Origin: Gaertneriomyces semiglobifer
Lineage: Eukaryota; Chytridiomycota; Chytridiomycetes; Spizellomycetales; Spizellomycetaceae
Length of the DNA stretch: 64,000 nt
Assembly: GCA_025558075.1 (NCBI GenBank)
Contig: JAHLKF010000003.1
Coordinates: 1,054,001-1,118,000 of the forward strand
Direction of reading: 5' to 3'
Position numbers and translations under genes: made by a program. Below, in pieces: positions 54,645 to 64,000 of the stretch (the first letter of the stretch is position 1; the number at the start of each line of letters is the position of its first letter). Below the pieces are notes generated by a model. That model was not told where the DNA came from and made no database searches. It saw only the letters and a program-made list of their open reading frames with translations.

Positions 54645-55166
54645 GCTCTTTGACGTTGGTAAACGTTAAAACGAGCTTTCGCTAACGCCTGGTGAAAAGC
54701 TGGCCATAACGCGCTGTCGGAGTTCGCCTGGTCGCCCTTCCAATCAATAAAATGCAGTCGGTTAAATGTTTGGTCATGTCCGCGGACTTTATTTTTGCGT
54801 CCGAAATTGGCATATCCCACTTCTGCTGTCAACGACATGCTCGACCTTGTTCTGGGGACAGTAGTGGTCGCCTATGCATCAGGTCCATGCAACGTTTCTT
54901 CACTCTCGTCGCGTCTTGGGACGGATGGACGATCGGTGGCGAACGGGGCCATCGAGGTCTAAAGCCTAAACCTACCACGCGAATTGCATTGAAGTGCGCT
55001 GCTGAGAAACCGAACGAGTATGTGGAGAGACCATTTGCGAAATATGAGAACGAGGCCGTCTTGTCAGGTTTCCCGCACGCTCGCTTTCCTTCACAGATCT
55101 GGACGCGCCTTAGCGGCCTCGCAACCAACTGCCAGATGCAATAGTGTGATTCATGGGTCAATAGGA
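54645..55166. promoter_or_regulatory. Divergent intergenic region: PH-domain gene / SDR gene
   Basis: 522 bp between divergent starts (54644 minus, 55167 plus). Overlapping unrecognised frames occur on both strands, including one continuous with the SDR frame upstream of its chosen ATG. No factor site identified. Confidence 0.4.
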
Positions 55167-56624
55167 ATGGCCACCAAGGATGCATTGCTAGGACCAATCT
55201 ATCGACTGGCCTTCAGGAATCCACTCACTGCTCCGATTGTTTTTGGCAGTTTATTCTTCTTGCTACGGCACTTTGCAGTGAACTTGCTGGGGCTGGCATG
55301 TGCCGTCTTAGCTTTAACCCCGGCTGCTCTGCATTTCATCCGTCGAGCGTCGGCTAGGCCAATCTATAGCTGGAAAGATGAAATTGTGCTCATCACTGGT
55401 GGCAAGTTACCACATTCCTCCTTCTGTAAAAATGGTCTGGCAGGGTTGAATTGACATAATGACACAACGCTCTCAGGCTCCCATGGCGTCGGCGATCATC
55501 TGGTCAACGAACTAGCGACGAAATACCGTCCTCGGCATATAGTTGTTTTGGACATCAAGCCAACACAATGCAGCAACAGTAGGAAGCACTTGAAGACAGT
55601 GATGGCATTTTACGATTGTACCTGATGCCAAGTGCTTCGACAGAACTGGTGTGCTTCTTTCATTGTGATGTATCGAAACCCGCCGAAGTGGAGCACGCTG
55701 CAAAGACCATTATCAATGAGGTGGGCCATCATGGTTTTTAATGCAAGTTTCAATCATTAACAGTCCGCCAGATAGGCCACCCTACCATACTGGTCAACAA
55801 TGCCGGTATAGTGCATGTAAGCCAGATAGTTGCCAATGATGCCAGTCGGACCAAAAGGTATGATAATCTGAGCGTACGTGAGATCATTAGCGGAATCGGC
55901 TAATGACCAGTTGTGATAAGAATATTTCAAGTGAACGTTCTTGGTTGTATGTGGATCCTGAAAGCATTTCTACCTGGAATGATTGAAAGGAATCATGGGT
56001 GCATTGTATGTCAGCCAACGGAAATCTTCGCATCAACATACTGAGCCAGAGTTTAGGTAACAATGGCCTCGGTCATCGGCCACAGTGGTGTAGCGCATGG
56101 CAGTAGGTGTAATGTGGCACTCGTTTCGTTGTAATGTGAGCTGATCTTGATATCTCCAGGTGCTTACTGTGCATCAAAAGCTGCAGTTATTTCCGTGCAC
56201 GAGTCGTTACGCCAAGAGCTGGTTAACACGTATGTCTGCACTTGCTGATTCTACGTGACGCCCTGAAGTAACACCCAACCGCTTCAGTAACATCAAAGCG
56301 ATCTGCGTACACCCTGGATTGATAGAAACTGGAATGTTCACTGGAGTTTCACACCAGTGGAAGTGGTTAACCCCTGCGCTGAAGACTGAACAAGTAGTCC
56401 ACGCCGTTATTGCTGCCATACGTGGAGGGCAGAACCAGGATATCTATTTACCTCTGTATACGCATGCCGTGCCTCTACTCAGATTTCTTCCTATAGAGCT
56501 GGCGGATTGGGTAAGGGAGGTAAGTGAATGTCTAATTCTTTTTGTCTAGTTGTGCGGCTTTTCATCGATCCGTGATGCGCTAGTGGACCGGAGCGAATCA
56601 AGATTTGCGATCATTCGAGCATAG
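55167..56624 (+). CDS. Short-chain dehydrogenase/reductase, SDR16C-like, membrane-anchored
   Basis: Nine exons: 55167-55401, 55477-55578, 55644-55733, 55776-55857, 55921-56005, 56057-56102, 56160-56229, 56288-56519 and 56550-56624. They sum to exactly 338 aa. The N-terminus has one or two membrane helices (FGSLFFLLRHFAVNLLGLAC). The NAD(P) site is TGGSHGVGDHL, interrupted after its first G codon base by a GC-AG intron (GCAAGT donor). HCDVS, ILVNNAGIVH, MASVIGHSG (serine) and YCASK (catalytic Tyr and Lys) follow. CVHPGLIETGMF is the usual substrate-loop start. Membrane-anchored SDRs of this kind (17-beta-HSD11/RDH10-like) oxidise or reduce sterols, retinoids or fatty alcohols; the substrate here is unknown. 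Confidence 0.88.
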
Positions 56625-56816
56625 CGTGAGTTCGTTGTGAAGAATGCAGGTCAGAGCTAGGTTTATATTGTCGGCCGTCACCATCGACGGCGTAGTATAG
56701 TTGACGTATGTAGAAGCTTTACCAGTATTGAAAGATTGTACCTACTTCCTTCCAAAGGAAAATGACCGTAGCATGAGTATGGACCATGAAATCCATGCCC
56801 GCATATCAATTCTGCG

Positions 56817-58807
56817 TTATGATACAGGTTCAGCTATGTGCTCTATCGCTCTATCCGAGGCTTCCTCAGGTTCGGGCAGTGTAGTTAGACTGGGAACCTC
56901 TTCCATTTGCCCCTCGAAGTTAACGGCCTCATCATCTTGTGGCTCCTGTGCAACCGTTGAGACCGCGAGCTGTTCTTTTTCAGATACTACGGAACTGGCC
57001 GCCGACGTCTCCACCTCAGCATGATCCGATTTTTCCTTTTTTGACGGTCTGACCGAGTCATCCGCTGCCTCATCAGAGGACATCAGGTCATCGCGTTTTC
57101 TCTTTTCTACAGGCTTGGGCGAACTGCTCGGCCGCTCGTGGTTCGATTGGTTTCCATTCGGCTTCTCGCCTGCACCAGTGGGACTGCCTGTACTCGCTCG
57201 CGATATATGTTGCTCTGATTCCTTTAATGACACCGCGGGATTATGCGGCTTATCTATGGCACTCTGACCCTCCCTCTCTTTCCACTTTGCTCGAATAACG
57301 AGTGCGTGTTTCCTCAGCTGCGGCTTGAGGTGAGTGAGGCGCCTACAATACTTCGCATTCTCTACTTACCTGTTCCTCGCTAACCCCATCGCGGATACTT
57401 TCCATAATCTTCGTATACGTGTTCATATGATTGGCTTCTCGTTTGTCGTCCCGGAAGCGCGAAAAGCGCCAGCGGCCGGGCCATTCTGGGTCATAGCGGC
57501 ATTCTACAATGGCCCCCTGTGGCGGGTTACGGCACCACCTGCGGCGGGTAAACAATAAGTTGGTAGCCTAACAAGCCTGGCCAAGAAGGTCAACTTACTC
57601 CTTGTATTGCTCGCTCGACAAATGGAACTCAGCATAGTCAGAATAACGATCCTGACCTTCCCATAGGCATATATAGAAGGATGGATTGCGGCTGTATGCG
57701 TTTTCAACCCTTATTTTGAAGTCCACTGTGTTCTCCTCTGCTGGTTTCCATTTCAACCTAAGAATGAGGACGGTCGTTAGCTTCAAAAAGGCCACTTTTA
57801 GCTAATACATAGGAGTTTCCCACATTTTCTCACAAGTGCCTAGGGTATATGGTGCATCCCGAGATGTGAAAATGATCCCATCTGACTTGTGCTTCAGGTG
57901 CGCCATGTCTTCGAACACTGCCTCTAAATGATAGGCAAGTTGCAGTGGTTTCAGGTCCATCCTACATCATGACAAGTTTGTCAATGATTGGTGATGACAA
58001 GAAGGTCACTGATCAATCTACCGAAATGGCTGTTGGCTTTTGTACTGAGGGTCTGTTTGAAGCAAATACTTGTAAGGGTTAAGAATTTGTTCTTTCAAAT
58101 ACTGGGGTTCCTCATTAGAAAAGGTGATACTCTGAAAAATGCTAAGGCACTTACGCCAAGTCTTTTGTGATAGGGCCGCTCCTTTAGACTCTTTCCGCCG
58201 ATGACAACGCAATCGAAAAGGAGAAACCATAATACAACCTTTAACATACCATCATTAATGGGCGGGCGGAACAAACCATACGCCTGTACCTACTGTCTTG
58301 TCTTCGTATTCATCCAACACCAACTCTCCATCTAACAGCGTATCTTTGTACCATCGAGTTGGTCCACGACTGGGTATCGGTAGACCCAACTCGAGCCGAT
58401 AGAAAGAGTTCTTCCGGTCAATCTACCGGGAAAACGAATGAACAGTGCGAACTTAGTCGACACAGTGAGGCAGCATGCTCTCACCAGATACGAAACTCCG
58501 CGACCAGGCGTATCATGTGTGGTGAACAAGAGACATCGGATCCCGTCCGCCTTCTCACTCACAAAATATGGATCGTTCTCCAACTCTCGCAGATGACATG
58601 CTGCAAAGCTTATGGGTTGCGCGCCCGGAAAAGCACTACAAAAGGCAAAGGTATGATGTGAGTTAGAGCTATCCAGGAAGCGATAGCCTAAATGGACGAA
58701 CAAAGTGCATACCTCGGGTTCCGGCTACCAGTAAGAGTTGACACTCGTGCTCGTAGCTCTCTCAGTTCCGGACCACGCACCAATACTCCAGGAATCTGCG
58801 GCAGCAT
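56817..58807 (-). CDS. CEG1: mRNA guanylyltransferase (capping enzyme)
   Basis: Nine exons: 58807-58713, 58635-58485, 58422-58294, 58238-58155, 58131-58022, 57961-57824, 57757-57599, 57538-57370 and 57317-56817, giving 511 aa. Motif I is EKADG with the GMP-accepting lysine at residue 60. IDRKNSFYRL (motif III region), LDGELVLDEYE, KSDGIIFTSRD (motif IV) and LKWKPAEENTVDF (motif V) follow. The OB-fold part has VECRYDPE and RWRFSRFRDDKREANH (motif VI). The last ~130 residues are a Ser/Glu/Pro-rich disordered tail. No RNA triphosphatase domain is attached, as in fungi; animals fuse the two. The enzyme adds GMP to the 5' end of nascent pol II transcripts. Confidence 0.94.
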
Positions 58808-58990
58808 TCCTCAGCAGTAGGTGAAATCCAGCAGGTTGAGGCCACTACCACAATGCCTTATAAAGTTAGATCGACGGACCCGAAGATGGTCTATGTCTGT
58901 GCAGGAAAGTTGGAAATTTGAGACGAGCCTCCTCGCGAAGCGCAAACCAGCAAGCCCTTCTCCGATGCGGGACAGATAACAACGGACGCT
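58808..58990. promoter_or_regulatory. Divergent promoter region: capping enzyme / Ste14
   Basis: 183 bp between divergent starts (58807 minus, 58991 plus). No specific site recognised. Confidence 0.45.
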
Positions 58991-60141
58991 ATGTCGAAGC
59001 ATAGTAATTCAGGAAAGCCAGGCCCTGTGTCGGTAGGCTGGGATCAGCTTCGATCTCTTACGAGAACCTCACCAGCTGCCGTGCAAACAAACGTTCAGCA
59101 TTCTACAAGCCAATCATGGAAGACGATCTCAACGAAACCAGGCATATTTGGTTTACCACTCCTCAATGGTCAGCACACGGCGGCCAACATTGCACTTATC
59201 GCATTCATATTGGGCACCACTACCGGATGTGGAATTGGGCTGTGTTTGATGAACGTCGAGTTTTACAACTTGCGGGCTCTGATGGTGCTGGTCGCTTCAC
59301 TGACAACGCTCATTTATGTTAAGAAAATGATGCGCCAAGATAGCAGAGGTGGCCTCTTTGATGGACGGCACACCCCTCAGAACATCGCCGCATATGCATA
59401 TTTGCTCGGGTGCACACACGGAGCAGGGATCGTGGTGGGATGGTTCTCAAACGCTGGTCGAGGGTTGGCGCTGTTTTTTGCTCTATTGGCATTGTTCCAC
59501 TTTCTGGAATATTTATGTACTGCAATGTATCGATCTGACGTGAAGCTGCAAGGTAGGATCTTTTGCATCGCTAGCAACCAGTGGTGCGATCCTAAATCTT
59601 CAATCAGCATTCCTGCTGAATCACAGCCGCGAGTATCATTTGGCTATGATAGCCGGTGTCGTTGAGTACTCTGTGGAGGCGTATTTCGTTCCATCTTTGA
59701 AAGTATTCTGCTGGTGGAATTGGCTTGGTAAAGTACTTCTCTGCGACACATTCATAACACCGATCGTAAGGACTAACGGCCAACTACGTAGCGCTATTTG
59801 GGGTATTACTGGCGCAGACACTCCGCTCGACAGCCATGATTACAGCCGGGCGAAATTTCACACATATTATCGCAGATGACCGGGATCCAGCGCACACGCT
59901 CGTGACCACCGGCGTCTATAGCATTTTCCGACATCCGGCGTATACGGCATTCTTCTATTGGGGTGTTCTCATGCAGGTGATGCTAGCAAACCCTCTGTGT
60001 TCGCTGGCGTATGCTGTGGCTTTGTACAGCTTCTTTGAAAGCCGGATACCCTATGAGGAGATCACATTGATCAATTTCTTTGGAGATGATTATGATAGAT
60101 ACCGTAGCAAGACGCATGTGCTGATTCCGGGTATTCGTTAA
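58991..60141 (+). CDS. STE14: Protein-S-isoprenylcysteine O-methyltransferase (Ste14/ICMT)
   Basis: Three exons, 58991-59552, 59608-59727 and 59792-60141, giving 343 aa. Long N-terminal part with about five membrane segments (for example ANIALIAFILGTTTGCGIGL and NIAAYAYLLGCTHGAGIVVG). The typical ICMT region is FLEYLCTAMYR, NHSREYHLAMIAGVVEYSVE, and the catalytic core HTLVTTGVYSIFRHPAYTAF, then EEITLINFFGDDYDRYRSKT. It methylates the prenylated C-terminal cysteine of CaaX proteins in the ER. The N-terminus is about 90 residues longer than in yeast Ste14. Confidence 0.94.
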
Positions 60142-60269
60142 CTTATGCAAATAATTCACCAAATGGACTCTTTGGCGGAAAGCGCTATATTGAAACAAGT
60201 ATTACTGGTCCTACATTCTCCCTCTATTTCGCCGATAGTTCGTTTCCAAGCTTATCTGTTATGAACGTA

Positions 60270-61487
60270 TTAGTGCATTAGACATGGGGAAGTTCGCGCA
60301 TAAGACGTACATGTAGCGATAGAATCCCAGTTAATCTTGTTACGTGTTATCGGCAACGGACGTCGCAGATTTTTGAAAACGGATCCAGCCAAATCATTGA
60401 AGCTTTCGCTCAAGGAGGTCTGGAACTCTGCCTCTGTCTTTGCAATCAGTTTCAGAGCAGCGGATGCAAATGCCTGAGGGTCATCCTGAAAACGAATCAT
60501 CGTTTAATGCTGGTAGAGAACAACCGCACCAGGTAAATAATGACATACAGGAGATTCGGACACACTGATTGTCAATTCTTTCGATGATGTAAGCTGCACG
60601 TTTCCGTCTTCGTAGTAGTGAACATTCACTTTTAACGTCCCGAGAAGTGACGAGGATCCCGGTTGTGTGACCCAAAGTGAACGCCATCTCCCATTCCTTA
60701 AACATGGTTCGTGAGCAAATACACTCTTATTTTTGAATACGAGCGTTACATACCAAAAGTTATTCGGGCTGTACTTGTTACTCACGATAGCAATTGCTAT
60801 TTCCTCGCCACCAAAAACACTCGTAACACCTTCCGCGTAGTGATCTTTGACATAGGCTGTGCTGGCTTCGTCTAAGGCATGCCTACCAACCGTAATATGT
60901 GAGAATCCCGAACGGCGCGATAAATGTGTTAGAATTCACCTCAAGCGTTCATCTATCCCTTTTGTCGACACCGGCTCCGGATCTGCAGTTGTCTGAATGC
61001 AAAGAGTGACGGTCAGTTTCAATTACAAGAGCCACAATGCCTTGGGCATACGAACCAGGCGAATGTGGTCTACAGTGAAAGATTGGGACGTGTGGGGATC
61101 CAAATACCGGCGACCATCCAACCGGCCATGTTTGCAAAGAATCACCTGAAAACACCACAAATTATTTCAAACGTGAGTTTCAATGAGATCTTCCGTATGC
61201 AGGAGCTTACCTCGCGGCCTTCCGCTCCCGGGACGGGCACCGTCACGAATTGTTCAGTATTATAAGCTTCAAATGCTTCCGTTGCACCGCGCTGCAGTAA
61301 TGCGTCGTCATCTACAAGTGTCCTTACATCTTCAAGCAGCACATATCAGTCTCATCACTTCCAAATGAGCTATGTGCGTATCAGTGAAGCAACCAACCGT
61401 TGAAGACATTGTTGATCTCGCCAGGGGGCTGTCGCGTAGGAAACCGGAGACGATGGCAAGCTTCTGGTCATCCGTAAGTTCTGACAT
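60270..61487 (-). CDS. CAP1: F-actin capping protein alpha subunit, frameshifted here
   Basis: Seven exons: 61487-61398, 61329-61211, 61145-61056, 60992-60940, 60882-60754, 60696-60549 and 60485-60270. All phases fit except within exon 1. There MSELTDDQKLAIVSGFLRD and the following PPGEINNVFN / DVRTLVDDDALLQRGATEAF are in different frames, across a run of five C (61424-61428 on the plus strand read as G). One more C would give 281 aa, close to the 286 of vertebrate CapZ-alpha. Key blocks: KNLRRPLPITRNKINWDSI, VHYYEDGNVQL, NGRWRSLW and HALDEASTAYVKDHY. It caps actin barbed ends as a heterodimer with the beta subunit. The lesion is most simply a homopolymer error. Confidence 0.9.
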
Positions 61488-61751
61488 CTCTGCTGCTTAC
61501 TGTATTCCCCCGCTCGTGCCTAACTGCCGTCCTCGCCTGTCCTAGTGGGTAATGCCCGTCGTGCCTTCCCACTACTACGGTGTTGATCGACTAAGTGTTC
61601 AGTTTCCCACTTCAAGACGCTACTCCAAGCGCCCCCGCGTTCGGCAACCCTAACACCACCAACTGCGACAGATCTTCCCCAACGCGAGCGACTTATTATC
61701 GTTTTGTACTGAAAATATATTCAAACCGAACAAGAAACGGTGAGAAGTTAG
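61488..61751. promoter_or_regulatory. Divergent promoter region: capping protein alpha / Cem1
   Basis: 264 bp between divergent starts. No factor-specific motif recognised. Confidence 0.4.
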
Positions 61752-63162
61752 ATGGCGCGGGGGAACATCCGGAGAGTGGTGGTAACGGGTCTTGGACTGG
61801 TCACGCCTCTCGGCACTGGCACTCAACATGTGTGGGGTCGGCTGGTTGCCGGTCACTCTGGCATTACGTCCCTGCAACACCTGGCAGCCTACAAAGATAT
61901 CCCATCGCAAATAGCGGGCCTTGTACCGCGTGGTTCTAAAGTCGATGGTGGTTTTGACATTAATGAGTGGGTACCAAAGTCAGAATCGAGAAACATGAGC
62001 ATGTTCATTCAGTATGCTATGAGCGCTGCGAAACAGGCGCTGGATGACTCGGGCTATCGGCCGCAAACTGACGAAGAGAGGTGGAGGACAGGGGTTTGTT
62101 TTGGAAGTGGGATAGGGAGTCTGGATGATATAGAGAGCACGAGTAAATCTTTCAATGAGCAGGTACGCGGGGTGCATATCGCCGAATCCGTGAACGAGAG
62201 GCAAATTCGGTGATTCCAGGGTCTCCGACGAGTATCGCCATTTTTTATACCACGCATCCTAATCAACCTACCTGCTGGGCACATTGCTCTATCGAATGGC
62301 TTGCAAGGACCCAACCATTCCGTATCAACAGCATGTACCACCGGCGCGCATTCACTAGGTGATGCATACCGTTTCATTCTTCATTCTGATGCGGACGTTA
62401 TGGTTGCTGGTGGAACGGAAGCTTCAACCTCGCCGCTAGCTATGGCCGGTTTTGCTCGCGCCCGAGCACTCAGCACGGCTTTCAATCACGAGCCAACCCG
62501 TGCATCACGGCCGTTTGATAAGGATCGAGATGGGTTTGTGATTGGTGAGGGTGCTGGTGCTGTGGTTCTTGAGGAATTAGAACATGCGAGAAAAAGAGGC
62601 GCAAAGATATATGCTGAAATCCTCGGATACGGTTTGAGCTGTGATGCGCATCACATTACTGCTCCTCCTGATGACGGAAACGGGGCTAGAAGAGCAATGG
62701 CACGTGCACTGGAAACTGCTCAGACGAAACCTGAGGAGGTCGGTTACATCAATGCGCATGCAACCGGAACTGGTTTAGGTATGCTATCCTCGTTCGGCGG
62801 CTGAGGCACAAGGCGCAGAATGCACATAACTCACATGTATACACGCGACAGGTGATATTGCGGAAACTCGGGCCATCACCTCCCTGTTTCCAAACCCTCC
62901 ACCGGTTTCAGCTACAAAAGCATCCATCGGACATCTTCTTGGTGCAGCTGGTGCCGTTGAGTCAATCTTCACCGTTCTGGCTTTGCATAATCAAGTTTTG
63001 CCACCCACAATCAACCTAGAGAACCCAGATCCTGAATGCACTTTAGATTACGTACCCTTGAAATCTCGCAGCACAGACGGTCTGAGACGAGCTGTCACGA
63101 ATAGTTTCGGCTTTGGCGGGACCAATGCATCTTTAGTGTTTGGTCGCTGGGAAGATACGTGA
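61752..63162 (+). CDS. CEM1: Mitochondrial beta-ketoacyl-ACP synthase (Cem1)
   Basis: Three exons, 61752-62162, 62220-62778 and 62852-63162, giving 426 aa. KAS fold from the start: [17 protein letters not shown]. Catalytic Cys is in [11 protein letters not shown] (about residue 176). The two histidines are in NAHATGTG (~317) and [12 protein letters not shown] (~351). [20 protein letters not shown] and [14 protein letters not shown] are conserved. Overall it matches yeast Cem1, the condensing enzyme of mitochondrial type II fatty-acid synthesis that makes octanoyl-ACP for lipoate. No obvious presequence precedes the domain, as in yeast Cem1. Confidence 0.96.
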
Positions 63163-63519
63163 CCAATACAATCAAGTCATAGATAAGGTCTTCTACGATG
63201 GTGTTTCGGCTTTGCAAAGAGCCAGTGGAGGATGTTGGATGAGAAAATGTCCGGTCAAGAAGGCACTTACGGACCGAAACGCACCCAGCGGACAATAAAT
63301 ATAGCAACTGATGCCATCGCATTTGCGGTCTTTGAAATAGAGATCTTGAGGTGGAGAACCAACATGTAAATAGCGAGTTGCAGAGTTACAAAACGGAAGG
63401 TTGTGACAAGAATGCAAAGAAATGTATGAGGGGTATGGATACGTATCATCCGCGCTTTTCAAAGGGTTCAAACAAATACAGTATTTTTCTCTTCCTCATT
63501 ACGCCGTTCATGCAGCGAT
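63163..63519. other. Convergent intergenic region, no gene seen
   Basis: About 355 bp between the Cem1 stop and the NDUFA9-like stop. A minus-strand frame runs through it but shows no recognised motif; it would be 3' UTR. Confidence 0.6.
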
Positions 63520-64000
63520 CTACAGCTTGACATCCTGTGTGGTGTATTTGCGCACAATCGACTCGTACGGTGCACGCTGATACGTGTCAGATCGGTAAAG
63601 ACCGGCGAATCGTATAATCTGTTCTTCTACAGTGTATGGCTTGACATTGAAGTCTTCGAATGTGAGGGCACCTGGGGTCGGTGTGTCGTCGATGTATAAC
63701 TGCGAAATGATAGCAAATTTAAGCAAGCGAATCTCCGTATTCCGCGGGTGAATTACATCAATACGTACCCGCTCTACTTCATCGGCTGTTGGGATAACAG
63801 GCACAGCCGTAACCTGATCCAGAATAGCAGCGGCCATTTTGGCAATTGGCTTGGGCAGGTATAGAGCGCTCTTGTCACGGCGGGTAACATCCAAGAAAAA
63901 CTCGACAATAGACCGGTAGTAGTACTCCTTGGGACTGGGTACACAAGTTTGAATGGAATTCATTATAAAGCTCGTCGATGCGGCATTGTTAACTTACCCG
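63520..64000 (-). CDS. Complex I NDUFA9-like subunit, 3' part only
   Basis: The last exon is 63934-63520 (138 codons with stop). A 63-nt GT-AG intron (63997-63935) separates it from three bases of the previous exon at the window edge. The visible protein has KEYYYRSIVEFFLDVTRRDK, PTADEVERVRIDVIHPRN, an EDFNVKPYTVEEQIIRFAGL block and an ending KYTTQDVKL. This resembles the C-terminus of the NDUFA9 / 39-40 kDa complex I subunit (an atypical SDR in the Q-module region); vertebrates have a similar LGIxATPLExKAIExL segment. The N-terminal Rossmann part lies outside the window, so the assignment is moderate. Confidence 0.72.

Overview
The window is nuclear DNA of a fungus, most likely an early-diverging, flagellated one (chytrid grade). 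Four things support this: compact genes with many short (about 50-90 nt) GT-AG introns; a fungal-type mRNA guanylyltransferase, a mitochondrial Cem1-type ketoacyl synthase and a Pap1/Yap-like bZIP factor; a clear cytoplasmic dynein-2 light intermediate chain (an intraflagellar-transport motor subunit, absent from non-flagellated fungi); and ZDHHC16- and TMEM185-like genes that look more animal than yeast. Exon boundaries were read by hand, and nearly all spliced models keep frame exactly. No mobile element, CRISPR array, virus or rRNA was seen.

Layout. 0-6 kb: 5' part of an Ssz1-like Hsp70 (-, runs off the left edge), dynein-2 LIC (-), a doubtful small spliced ORF (-), DUS3 tRNA-dihydrouridine synthase (+). 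6-17 kb: an unrecognised coiled-coil protein (-), an unrecognised 449-aa protein (-), AK6/Fap7 (+), PPC decarboxylase of CoA synthesis (+), a ten-exon DHHC palmitoyltransferase (+), a Bin3/MEPCE-type RNA-cap methyltransferase (+). 17-28 kb: a ferric-reductase-type flavocytochrome (-), a small mitochondrial-type protein (+), the very large URB1/Npa1 ribosome-biogenesis gene (-), a Tim17-family TIMMDC1-like protein (+). 28.7 kb: tRNA-Leu(CAA). 29-36 kb: Pap1-like bZIP (-), an EF-hand protein (+), SmD3 (-) head to head with Snu13 (+), an Hst2/SIRT2-type sirtuin (-). 36-48 kb: Mam33/p32 (-), PRMT1 (-), a J-domain/TMEM185 fusion (+), Cdc123 (+), an unrecognised helical protein (-), mitochondrial uS19 (+, frameshifted in this sequence), a kelch-BTB protein (-). 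48-64 kb: Cfd1/NUBP2 (+), an FHA + HMG-box protein with a tandem repeat (+), a PH-domain coiled-coil protein (-), a nine-exon SDR with a GC-AG intron (+), mRNA guanylyltransferase (-), Ste14/ICMT (+), capping protein alpha (-, frameshifted in this sequence), Cem1 ketoacyl synthase (+), and the 3' end of a complex I NDUFA9-like gene (-, runs off the right edge).

The genes are mostly housekeeping and do not form one pathway. Themes recur: RNA processing and ribosome assembly (DUS3, AK6, URB1, SmD3, Snu13, MEPCE-like, guanylyltransferase, tRNA-Leu), mitochondrial function (uS19m, Mam33, TIMMDC1-like, Cem1, NDUFA9-like), and protein lipidation (DHHC, Ste14). Many neighbours are divergent, with 130-300 bp between start codons, so shared bidirectional promoters are likely. 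I found no convincing previously undescribed multi-gene system. The most unusual single items are the J-domain/TMEM185 fusion, the FHA-HMG protein with its 135-bp coding repeat, an acidic insert inside the sirtuin zinc ribbon, a 14-nt microexon, and two apparent single-base deletions in otherwise conserved genes.
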